From Clostridium aestuarii (lineage in GTDB: Bacteria > Bacillota > Clostridia > Clostridiales > Clostridiaceae): a DNA stretch of 40,767 nucleotides. Of the stretch, positions 34,723-40,767 are shown piece by piece. Within the stretch, counting starts at the first letter, position 1. The number at the start of each line of letters is the position of its first letter. A program made the translations under genes and the position numbers. The stretch covers positions 1 through 40,767 of the forward strand of contig NZ_JAPQER010000009.1 of assembly GCF_026735135.1 (NCBI RefSeq), in the 5' to 3' direction. The notes under the pieces are model-generated. The model was not told where the DNA came from and ran no database searches. It saw nothing but the letters and a program-made list of their open reading frames with translations.

Positions 34723-36258
34723 TTGAAAAAACAATCTCTAGTAAAAGGTACTTTTATTTTAGGATTTGCAGGGATATTTTCAAAAGCTATTGGAATTTTT
34801 TTTAGAATACCATTAGCTATTCTTATTGGAGATGAAGGATTAGGATATTATCAAATGGCATATCCACTTTATATGTTATTTATAGCAAGTGCATCAGGAG
34901 TTCCTCTTGCTATGTCAAAAATGATATCCGAAAAAAATGTACAAGGTGATCAAAAAGGTGTAATACAAGTGCTGAAACAAGCACTGTTTTTAATGGGAAT
35001 ACTAGGGATAGGAACTAGTATGTTTATGATTATATTTGCAAAATGGCTTATACAGCTTTTTAGATGGGATAACAGTGCTTATTACTCTTTACTAGCACTT
35101 GGGGTTGCACCGGTGTTTATATCACTTATGAGTGCTTTAAGAGGCTTCTTTCAAGGGCTTCAAAATATGACGCCTACAGCGGTATCTCAAATATTAGAGC
35201 AGATAGGTAGAATAGTAATTGGAATTGGACTTGCTATTATGTTTCTACCAAAGGGAATAGAATATGCAGCTGGTGGAGCTACTTTAGGAGCAGCAGCAGG
35301 TGGAATTCTAGGAGGAACTTATTTATTAAGTAAATATAGAAAGATAAGAAAAGAATTTAATGTTAGTAATATAAAATTAGAGCCTAGAGTTATGGATAAT
35401 TTGCTTAGGATATCTATACCAATTTCTTTAGGTGCAGCAGTAGGTACTATAATGAATGTAATAGACTCCATAATAGTGCCTCAAGGGCTTCTAGATGTAG
35501 GATTTACATCTAGACAAGCAGCAATATTATATGGGCAACTAACAGGAAAAGCTGCTGTGCTTGTAAATGTTCCGCTTACTATATCTGTAGCTTTATGTGC
35601 TTCAATTGTACCTATTATTTCTGAAACATATACGTTAAATAAAAAAGGTATGATGAATAAAAATATTATATCTGCAATGAAGATATCTGCAATTATAGCT
35701 TTACCATCTATGTGTGGATTATATTTTTTAGCTTCTCCTATTTTAAATTTAGTTTTTAGAGGAAATGTAGAAGGGTATTTAATATTGAAATATTCTTCAA
35801 TAGAGATTCCTTTTATTATACTGACACAAACTACTACAGTTATACTGCAATCAACTACTTCAAAAAAAATGCCTATATTTCATTTGTTAATAGGATGCAT
35901 TGTTAAAATAATTATGACTAATTTTTTCATTTCTATACCTGAAATAAATGTTTATGGTGCTGTTATAGGAACTATATCAGCTTATATTACGGTAGTAATA
36001 TTAAACATGATACTTTTAAAAATAAAATTAGGTATAACTCCAAACTTATATCAAATATTTATAAAACCTGCCTATGCATCAACGATAATGACAATATGTG
36101 TTGTGTTTATTTATACAAAGATGTATGATAATACAATAAATCAATCAATTTCTTGTTTAGTAGCTATAGTTATAGGTATAATTATGTATATAATACTAAT
36201 TTTGGTATTCAAGATAGTAGACTATCAAAAAGTCAAAAATAAAGTTATCAAAAAATAG
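34723..36258 (+). CDS. spoVB: SpoVB-like lipid/polysaccharide flippase (MOP superfamily)
   Basis: The 511-residue protein has about 13-14 membrane segments and the SpoVB opening KGTFILGFAGIFSKAIGIFFR. Further in are YYQMAYPLYMLF and LRGFFQGLQNMTPTAVSQ, all typical of the family. It would flip wall-precursor lipids, probably lipid II, during spore cortex formation. The start is TTG with GGAGGT 6 bases upstream; a longer frame from 34627 passes through the spoVT terminator and is rejected. It sits between spoVT and yabN as in B. subtilis, where it is called yabM/spoVB. Confidence 0.93.
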   Translation: MKKQSLVKGTFILGFAGIFSKAIGIFFRIPLAILIGDEGLGYYQMAYPLYMLFIASASGVPLAMSKMISEKNVQGDQKGVIQVLKQALFLMGILGIGTSMFMIIFAKWLIQLFRWDNSAYYSLLALGVAPVFISLMSALRGFFQGLQNMTPTAVSQILEQIGRIVIGIGLAIMFLPKGIEYAAGGATLGAAAGGILGGTYLLSKYRKIRKEFNVSNIKLEPRVMDNLLRISIPISLGAAVGTIMNVIDSIIVPQGLLDVGFTSRQAAILYGQLTGKAAVLVNVPLTISVALCASIVPIISETYTLNKKGMMNKNIISAMKISAIIALPSMCGLYFLASPILNLVFRGNVEGYLILKYSSIEIPFIILTQTTTVILQSTTSKKMPIFHLLIGCIVKIIMTNFFISIPEINVYGAVIGTISAYITVVILNMILLKIKLGITPNLYQIFIKPAYASTIMTICVVFIYTKMYDNTINQSISCLVAIVIGIIMYIILILVFKIVDYQKVKNKVIKK

Positions 36259-36279
36259 TTATGTAAAAGGAGAATGGGA

Positions 36280-37722
36280 ATGATTAGGGTTATAGGGTTA
36301 GGACCAGGAAGTAAACAAGCTCTTACATTGGGTGCTGTAGATTTATTAAAAAACAGTGAAAACATTTACTTTAGAACTGAAAATTATCCTAATGTAGAAT
36401 ATTTAAAGAGTTTAGGGGTTAAATTTAAATCATATGATTATTTATACCAAAGACTGAATAATTTAGATGAAATAAGTGAAAATATAGCTAAGGATTTGGT
36501 TGATAAACATTCAGAGTTTAAAGAAATTATTTATGTAGTACCAGGACACCCTCTTGAAGGGGATAAAACAGTAAAAATTTTAATTGATTCTTGCAAAGAA
36601 AAAAATATTGATATTGAAATACTCCCAACTATAAGTTTTATAGATACTTTAGTAAAAAATTTAAAAATAGATGTTTCATATGGAATTAAAATAATAGATT
36701 CATTTGATGTGAAAGATTCAATGTTGGACAAGAAAATTGAGACAATAATAGTAGGATTATATAATAAAGACATAATATCTGTAATAAAGACTAAATTATG
36801 TGGATATTATAATGATAATACTGATATATATTTTATAAAAATTTCAGATGAAAAAAAACTAGAAAAAGTAAAGAGTTCTATTGGTGAAATAGATAAACAA
36901 CAAGATGATAAGTATATATCAGTAATTTATATACCTAGATGCGTAGATACTATAAATGATTTTCAAGATTTATTAGATATAATGAATACTTTAAGATCAG
37001 AAAATGGATGTCCTTGGGATAGAGAGCAAACTCATAAGTCATTAAAAAGATGTCTAATTGAAGAGTGTTATGAAGTTTTAGAAGCTATAGATGAAATGAA
37101 TTATGATAAGATAACAGAAGAATTAGGAGATGTATTACTTCAGGTCGTTTTTCATGCTCAAATAGGTAAAGAAGAAAACCATTTTAATATAAATGATGTT
37201 ATTAAAAGAATTTGTAATAAGCTCATAGAAAGACATCCACATGTTTTTGCAAAAATGAATGTAAGTAATGCGAAAGAGGTTTTAGTTAATTGGGATAAAA
37301 TAAAGAAAAAAGAAAAAGGATTTAAGACATATACTGACGAATTAAAACATGTGGCTAAAAATTTACCAGCTTTGATAAGAGCAGATAAAGTTCAAAATAA
37401 AGCTGCTAAGGTAGGATTTGATTGGGATGATGTTATGCCGGCAATAAATAAAGTGCTTGAAGAGGCAGACGAAGTTAAAGAGGTATATAAATCCCAAAAC
37501 AAGGAAAAAATAATAGAAGAAGTGGGGGATTTAATATTTAGTACAGTAAATATAGCAAGATTGCTTGACATTGACCCTGAGCATGCATTAAATTATACTA
37601 TAGATAAGTTTATTAGACGTTTTCAATACATAGAAAGAAAAGGTAGTGAAAAAGGTAAAAATCTTAAACAAATGTCTTTAAAAGAAATGGATGAACTATG
37701 GGAAAAGTCTAAATTACAATAG
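36280..37722 (+). CDS. yabN: Tetrapyrrole-methylase/MazG fusion nucleotide pyrophosphohydrolase (YabN)
   Basis: The 480-residue protein is a fusion. The first ~220 residues form a SAM-dependent tetrapyrrole-methylase-like domain with VIGLGPGS and VVPGHPLEGDKT. The rest is a duplicated MazG module with ENGCPWDREQTHKSL, the metal-binding acidic motif EECYEVLEAID ... EELGDVL and a second set EEADEVKE ... EEVGDLI. MazG hydrolyses nucleoside triphosphates to monophosphates and so cleans abnormal nucleotides. AAGGAGA at 36267-36273 fits the ATG at 36280 rather than the one at 36274, which would leave no spacing. It follows spoVB by 21 bases and is probably co-transcribed. Confidence 0.95.
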   Translation: MIRVIGLGPGSKQALTLGAVDLLKNSENIYFRTENYPNVEYLKSLGVKFKSYDYLYQRLNNLDEISENIAKDLVDKHSEFKEIIYVVPGHPLEGDKTVKILIDSCKEKNIDIEILPTISFIDTLVKNLKIDVSYGIKIIDSFDVKDSMLDKKIETIIVGLYNKDIISVIKTKLCGYYNDNTDIYFIKISDEKKLEKVKSSIGEIDKQQDDKYISVIYIPRCVDTINDFQDLLDIMNTLRSENGCPWDREQTHKSLKRCLIEECYEVLEAIDEMNYDKITEELGDVLLQVVFHAQIGKEENHFNINDVIKRICNKLIERHPHVFAKMNVSNAKEVLVNWDKIKKKEKGFKTYTDELKHVAKNLPALIRADKVQNKAAKVGFDWDDVMPAINKVLEEADEVKEVYKSQNKEKIIEEVGDLIFSTVNIARLLDIDPEHALNYTIDKFIRRFQYIERKGSEKGKNLKQMSLKEMDELWEKSKLQ

Positions 37723-37829
37723 TTTTTAGTTTTAAAATTAAAAGTTCTTATAAAAGAGGATTTTTAATATAAATGAAGAATAAATTTTTATATCATTTTA
37801 TTGATAATAATATTAAGGAGGTAACAAAA

Positions 37830-38105
37830 GTGAATAAAGCAGAATTAATCGCAAGTATGGCAGAAAAAAGTCAATTAACAAAAAAAGAAACAGAGGTAGC
37901 TTTAAAATCATTTATAGAAAGTGTTGAAGAAGCTTTAGAAACAGGTGATAAAGTTCAATTAATAGGATTTGGTACTTTTGAAACTCGTGCAAGAGCAGAA
38001 AGAAAAGGAAGAAATCCAAGAACTAAAGAAGAAATAACTATACCTGCATCAACAGTTCCAGTATTTAAAGCTGGTAAAGAATTCAAAGAGAGAGTTAATA
38101 AATAA
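37830..38105 (+). CDS. hup: HU-family DNA-binding protein
   Basis: The 91-residue protein is a classic HU: it starts NKAELIASMAEKSQLTKK and has the saddle motif GFGTFETRARAERKGRNP with the flexible arm NPRTKEEITIPAS. It bends and packs DNA as a dimer. A longer frame reaches back to 37773, but AAGGAGGT at 37815-37822 points to the GTG at 37830, 7 bases away, and gives the normal HU length. Placement between yabN and rqcP is frequent in clostridia but absent in B. subtilis. Its own terminator follows. Confidence 0.96.
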   Translation: MNKAELIASMAEKSQLTKKETEVALKSFIESVEEALETGDKVQLIGFGTFETRARAERKGRNPRTKEEITIPASTVPVFKAGKEFKERVNK

Positions 38106-38113
38106 TTTAATAT

Positions 38114-38150
38114 AAAAAACCTGGGTGTAAATCTAGGTTTTTTATTTTTT
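38114..38150 (+). terminator. Terminator of the HU gene
   Basis: AAAAAACCTGGG at 38114-38125 pairs with 38132-38143 over 12 positions with two G-U pairs, and the T-rich right arm runs into further T. Confidence 0.85.
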
Positions 38151-38163
38151 AAGAAAAATATAT

Positions 38164-38315
38164 CTAATAAGTTTTTCGTTTTTGGGGACTCAACGAAGCA
38201 CACAGACTAAGTGCTAGTGCCTAAACTAAACAAAGTGGTTAAATTCAGTGTAAGCGACTAAAATATAATAACATTGTTTAGCAATATTATTATATTAAGT
38301 GATAGGAGGGATACT
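38164..38315 (+). promoter_or_regulatory. Unexplained leader of rqcP with hairpin
   Basis: This 150-base stretch is distinctly less AT-rich at 38180-38250 than other gaps. It contains small complementary words (AGCAC with GTGCT). A 15-position hairpin follows (38262-38276 with 38282-38296, one mismatch) 5 bases before the rqcP ribosome binding site. I cannot assign it to a known RNA class. Confidence 0.4.
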
Positions 38316-38579
38316 ATGAGATTAGATAAATATCTTAAAGTATCAAGAATAATAAAAAGAAGAACTGTAGCTAAAGAAGCTTGTTCTAGTGGTAGAGTGT
38401 TTATTAATGAAAAAGTTGCAAAACCGAGTACAGAAGTTAATGAAGGTGATATCATAGAGGTTAAATTTGCTAAAGGTTCATTAAAAGCTAAAATAGTTAA
38501 TATATCTCATCATGTTTCAAAAGCAGATGCAAAGCTTATGTATGAAATAATAAATGCAGCTGAAGAAGACGAAGAGTAA
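38316..38579 (+). CDS. rqcP: S4-domain ribosome quality-control protein RqcP (YabO/Hsp15-like)
   Basis: The 87-residue protein is a single S4 RNA-binding domain: MRLDKYLKVSRIIKRRTVAKEA followed by SGRVFINEKVAKPSTEV and the GDIIEVKF strand. In B. subtilis RqcP binds the stalled 50S subunit with RqcH and helps add alanine tails. AGGAGGG 5 bases before the ATG at 38316 sets the start; a longer frame from 38274 runs through a hairpin and is rejected. The acidic tail AAEEDEE is normal. It precedes yabP, as in Bacillus. Confidence 0.94.
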   Translation: MRLDKYLKVSRIIKRRTVAKEACSSGRVFINEKVAKPSTEVNEGDIIEVKFAKGSLKAKIVNISHHVSKADAKLMYEIINAAEEDEE

Positions 38580-38608
38580 ATAAGTTGTTATAATTTACAA
38601 AGTGTCTT

Positions 38609-38665
38609 CTCCCTACAGAGTGAATATTGATAATAAAATTGGCATATATATTTACAAGTAGGGAG
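38609..38665 (+). promoter_or_regulatory. Inverted repeat that can mask the yabP ribosome binding site
   Basis: CTCCCTAC at 38609-38616 is the exact complement of GTAGGGAG at 38658-38665, which contains the start of the yabP ribosome binding site GGGAGGGG. The SigE-like promoter lies wholly in the loop. RNA begun at that promoter would lack the left arm, whereas read-through RNA from rqcP would contain both arms. Confidence 0.6.
38622..38650 (+). promoter_or_regulatory. SigE-like promoter of yabPQ
   Basis: GAATATT at 38622-38628 is a perfect match to the SigE -35 consensus KMATATT, and CATATATA at 38643-38650 shares the CATA core of the -10 CATACAMT. The spacer is 14 bases. B. subtilis yabP and yabQ are SigE genes, which supports the call. 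The predicted start is near 38657. Confidence 0.68.
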
Positions 38666-38673
38666 GGGTATTT

Positions 38674-38964
38674 ATGGAAGTTAAAAAAGAGAATGTACAA
38701 AATAAAGAAAGTAATTTAAAAATTGAAAATAGAAAAAAATTAATTTTAACAGGAGTAGTTGAAGTAATATCTTTTGATGATACAAATATTGTGCTTGATA
38801 CGACACTAGGAAAACTAACAATCAAAGGAAAAGAACTTAAAATGAATAAATTAGATGTACAAAATGGTGATGTTATAATATTAGGTCAGGTAGATTCTTG
38901 CATATATACTACTATTGAAAGCAAAAAAGATAGAGAAAGCATTATAGCTAAGTTATTTAGGTAA
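38674..38964 (+). CDS. yabP: Sporulation protein YabP
   Basis: The 96-residue protein matches the YabP family: NRKKLILTGVVEVISFDDTNIVLDT is the typical core, followed by LGKLTIKGKELKMNKLDVQNGDVIILG. In B. subtilis YabP works in the mother cell with YabQ in forming the spore cortex. The fold is predicted to be a small beta barrel without signal or membrane segment. GGGAGGGG lies 5 bases before the ATG. It has its own SigE-like promoter, and yabQ follows 6 bases after its stop. Confidence 0.95.
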   Translation: MEVKKENVQNKESNLKIENRKKLILTGVVEVISFDDTNIVLDTTLGKLTIKGKELKMNKLDVQNGDVIILGQVDSCIYTTIESKKDRESIIAKLFR

Positions 38965-38970
38965 TTAGAG

Positions 38971-39366
38971 ATGATTATACCAATAAATACTCAAATTAAT
39001 TTAATATTTTATAGTATAGTAGCAGGAATACTGACAGGAATATTATTTGATATTTATAGAATTATTAGAGGATTTGAAAATCCTGATGTAATTATAACAT
39101 TTATTGAAGATATACTATTTTGGATTTTTTCAGGTATTTTAGTTTTTATTTTTTTACTTTATAATGGTTATGCATATATAGGATTTTATTTGTACTTGTA
39201 TATTACTATAGGTTTATACAGTTATTTTAGATTATTGAGCAAACAGTTTTTAAAATTTCAATTTAAAGTTATAAAAATTATATCTAAATTTTTTAGAATA
39301 GTGAAAAATTTACTAGTTTATCCTATTCAATTAATGATTTATAATATATTTAATAAAAATAAATAA
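38971..39366 (+). CDS. yabQ: Spore cortex biosynthesis protein YabQ
   Basis: The 131-residue membrane protein has about three helices: NLIFYSIVAGILTGILFDIYR near 10-31, a segment near 47-65 and one near 70-88. A basic cytoplasmic tail follows. The FYSIVAGILTGILFDIYR block is the family signature. In B. subtilis YabQ locates to the outer forespore membrane and is needed for the cortex. The ribosome binding site is weak (AGG overlapping the yabP stop), so translation is probably coupled to yabP. The protein is shorter than B. subtilis YabQ (about 210), as usual in clostridia. Confidence 0.92.
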   Translation: MIIPINTQINLIFYSIVAGILTGILFDIYRIIRGFENPDVIITFIEDILFWIFSGILVFIFLLYNGYAYIGFYLYLYITIGLYSYFRLLSKQFLKFQFKVIKIISKFFRIVKNLLVYPIQLMIYNIFNKNK

Positions 39367-39438
39367 AAATTACTTGAATAAAGGATGAAACAAAACTAAA
39401 ATATAGTTATAATTTAAATTTTTTGAGGTAAATATAAT

Positions 39439-39714
39439 ATGAAGAAAAAATCAAAGTTCAAAAATTTAATTATAGCTTTTATAGGACTCTATGTTTGCTA
39501 CATATTGGTAAGTCAACAAATAACTATAAGAAATAAAAGAGTACAATTAGAACAATGTAAAAAAGAACTACAAGAAGTAAATGAAAATCAACAAAAGTTA
39601 TTAGATGAAACAGAGATGTCTAAGACTTACAGATATGTGGAAAAATTGGCAAGAGAAAGACTAGGCTTTATAAAGCAAGGAGAAAATGTAGTAGTACAGA
39701 AACAGGACAAATAG
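39439..39714 (+). CDS. divIC: Septum formation initiator DivIC (FtsB family)
   Basis: The 91-residue bitopic protein has a short basic N-terminus, one membrane helix near 9-26 and an outer coiled coil with heptads from about 29-60. A conserved terminal block follows, YVEKLARERLGFIKQGE, typical of FtsB/DivIC. It joins the division machinery and links it to FtsL and DivIB. GAGGTA precedes the ATG. The gene lies between yabQ and yabR, the same place as in B. subtilis. Confidence 0.95.
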   Translation: MKKKSKFKNLIIAFIGLYVCYILVSQQITIRNKRVQLEQCKKELQEVNENQQKLLDETEMSKTYRYVEKLARERLGFIKQGENVVVQKQDK

Positions 39715-39778
39715 TTTTAATTAATTAGGTTGGTAAATTAATTAACATATAAACATATCAAGGAGGAATTTTATTAAC

Positions 39779-40189
39779 ATGGCCTTAAATTTAGGAACTA
39801 TCTTAGAAGGTACAGTGGTAAACATTACAAAATTTGGAGTATTCGTAGAAGTGGAGGGAAAAACAGGATTAGTACACATATCTGAAGTAGCAGATACATA
39901 TGTGAAAGATATAAGAGATTACTTAAAAGAAAAAGATAAAGTTAAAGTTAAAGTAATTTCTATTGATGATAATGGAAAAATGAGTTTGTCTATCAAACAA
40001 GCTGGAATCCCCAAAAAATCATCAAAACCTGTAGAAATTGATTGGGAAAAGGAAAAAAGCAAGACTAAGAAAAATAACATTAATTTTGAAGATGCAATGT
40101 CTAAATTTTTGAAAGAAAGCGAAGAAAGATTTCAAACATTAAAAAAACATCAAAACACAAGAGGCAATAGATGTGTTAAAAAAGGTTAA
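39779..40189 (+). CDS. yabR: S1-domain RNA-binding protein (YabR)
   Basis: The 136-residue protein starts with one S1 domain at about 3-75. Its RNA-binding face is visible as GTVVNITKFGVFVEVEGKTGLVHISEV and the later DDNGKMSLSIK. A charged, probably disordered tail of about 60 residues ends in RGNRCVKKG. Such proteins bind RNA or the ribosome; the exact role of YabR is not settled. AAGGAGG lies about 12 bases before the ATG, a slightly long spacing. It is the last protein gene before the tRNA cluster. Confidence 0.92.
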   Translation: MALNLGTILEGTVVNITKFGVFVEVEGKTGLVHISEVADTYVKDIRDYLKEKDKVKVKVISIDDNGKMSLSIKQAGIPKKSSKPVEIDWEKEKSKTKKNNINFEDAMSKFLKESEERFQTLKKHQNTRGNRCVKKG

Positions 40190-40198
40190 TTAAGAGAT

Positions 40199-40231
40199 AA
40201 AAGGACTATAAATTTAGTCCTTTTAATTTTT
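40199..40231 (+). terminator. Terminator of yabR
   Basis: AAAAGGACT at 40199-40207 pairs perfectly with AGTCCTTTT at 40216-40224, with T-rich sequence after it. Confidence 0.88.
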
Positions 40232-40253
40232 AAAAATAGTTTTAAAAAAAATG

Positions 40254-40282
40254 TTGACAACTATAGGTTATTAATATATAAT
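40254..40282 (+). promoter_or_regulatory. Consensus promoter of the tRNA cluster
   Basis: TTGACA at 40254-40259 and TATAAT at 40277-40282 are exactly 17 bases apart, a perfect SigA promoter about 55 bases before the first tRNA. Confidence 0.9.
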
Positions 40283-40336
40283 AATCATTGTTCTCAAAAA
40301 AACAAGTCGAGAATAAGAATGATAAATAAAAGAAAT

Positions 40337-40425
40337 GCCGAAGTGGCGGAATTGGCAGACGCACAGGACTTAAAATCCTGCGAAGCTAACACTTCGTACC
40401 GGTTCAAGTCCGGTCTTCGGCACCA
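40337..40425 (+). tRNA. tRNA-Leu(UAA), copy 1
   Basis: This 89-base class II tRNA has acceptor stem GCCGAAG/CTTCGGC and anticodon loop CTTAAAA giving anticodon TAA. The long variable arm is CGAAGCTAACACTTCG, and the CCA end is encoded. Confidence 0.97.
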
Positions 40426-40430
40426 AATAA

Positions 40431-40506
<76 letters not shown>

Positions 40507-40519
40507 TTATTTTTTATGT

Positions 40520-40596
40520 GGCGGGATAGCTCAGTTGGCTAGAGCATTCGGTTCATACCCGAAGTGTCGGAGGTTCAAGTCCTCTTTCCGCTACCA
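40520..40596 (+). tRNA. Elongator tRNA-Met(CAU)
   Basis: This 77-base tRNA has acceptor stem GGCGGGA pairing with TTCCGCT (two G-U pairs), anticodon arm TTCGG-TTCATAC-CCGAA with anticodon CAT, and encoded CCA. It lacks the initiator features. Its body matches elongator Met rather than the lysidine-type isoleucine tRNA. Confidence 0.92.
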
Positions 40597-40640
40597 TTTT
40601 AAAAAATAAAATTTTAATATTAAATAAGTGATTATAATAT

Positions 40641-40729
40641 GCCGAAGTGGCGGAATTGGCAGACGCACAGGACTTAAAATCCTGCGAAGCTAACACTTCG
40701 TACCGGTTCAAGTCCGGTCTTCGGCACCA
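40641..40729 (+). tRNA. tRNA-Leu(UAA), copy 2
   Basis: This is identical over all 89 bases to the copy at 40337-40425, 304 bases downstream. Confidence 0.97.
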
Positions 40730-40734
40730 AATAA

Positions 40735-40767
40735 CGCGGAGTGGAGCAGTTGGCAGCTCGTCGGGCT
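40735..40767 (+). tRNA. Initiator tRNA-fMet, copy 2 (cut by window end)
   Basis: The first 33 bases are identical to the initiator tRNA at 40431, including the five-base spacer after tRNA-Leu. The rest lies outside the window. Confidence 0.9.

Overview
The window is chromosomal DNA from a low-GC, endospore-forming Firmicute, most likely Clostridium in the strict sense. The signs are very AT-rich intergenic DNA, strong AGGAGG-type ribosome binding sites, frequent TTG and GTG starts, and sporulation genes (spoVG, spoVT, spoVB, yabP, yabQ, a SpoIID-like protein). The species cannot be fixed from sequence reading alone. No insertion sequence, prophage, CRISPR array, toxin gene or other mobile element was seen.

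Layout, left to right. (1) 1-2779: the 3' end of a methionine gamma-lyase-type PLP enzyme, an NhaC-superfamily transporter and a TatD-family metal hydrolase. (2) 2814-5935: a TPP-riboswitch-controlled operon encoding a YkoF-like thiamine-binding protein and a ThiXYZ-type ABC importer for a thiamine precursor. (3) 5965-17655: a mixed region with hemerythrin, an unknown exported protein, a large SpoIID/LytB protein, two PAP2 phosphatases, two radical-SAM proteins, a YkvI-like permease, an unknown lipoprotein, a HAD phosphatase, tRNA-Pro and two unknown small membrane proteins. (4) 17763-19444: a ZnuCB-type metal importer behind a consensus promoter and an operator-like palindrome. It converges on murC, and one perfect hairpin covers the ends of both genes.

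(5) 21091-40767: a core cluster in the same order as the Bacillus subtilis purR-spoVG-glmU-prs-pth-mfd-spoVT-spoVB-yabN-rqcP-yabP-yabQ-divIC-yabR-tRNA region. Three things sit inside it relative to that order: a two-component system plus HtrA protease between prs and pth, a PrsA-like foldase between mfd and spoVT, and an HU gene between yabN and rqcP. The window ends in a tRNA cluster, Leu-fMet-Met, followed by an exact second copy of Leu-fMet that is cut by the window edge.

The cluster joins cell-wall precursor synthesis (glmU, murC, spoVB), nucleotide metabolism (purR, prs, yabN), translation and repair (pth, rqcP, mfd), division (divIC) and sporulation. Developmental control is visible: spoVG has a near-perfect SigH promoter, and yabP has a SigE-like promoter lying in the loop of a hairpin whose 3' arm covers its ribosome binding site. 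Several start codons were moved downstream of the longest possible ORF because a Shine-Dalgarno sequence, promoter or terminator decides the start (thiZ, HAD, PAP2, znuB, glmU, prs, spoVT, spoVB, yabN, HU, rqcP). I found no clear new multi-gene system. The best leads are regulatory: the yabP leader, the hairpin shared by znuB and murC, the metal operon's palindrome and the unexplained leader of rqcP.
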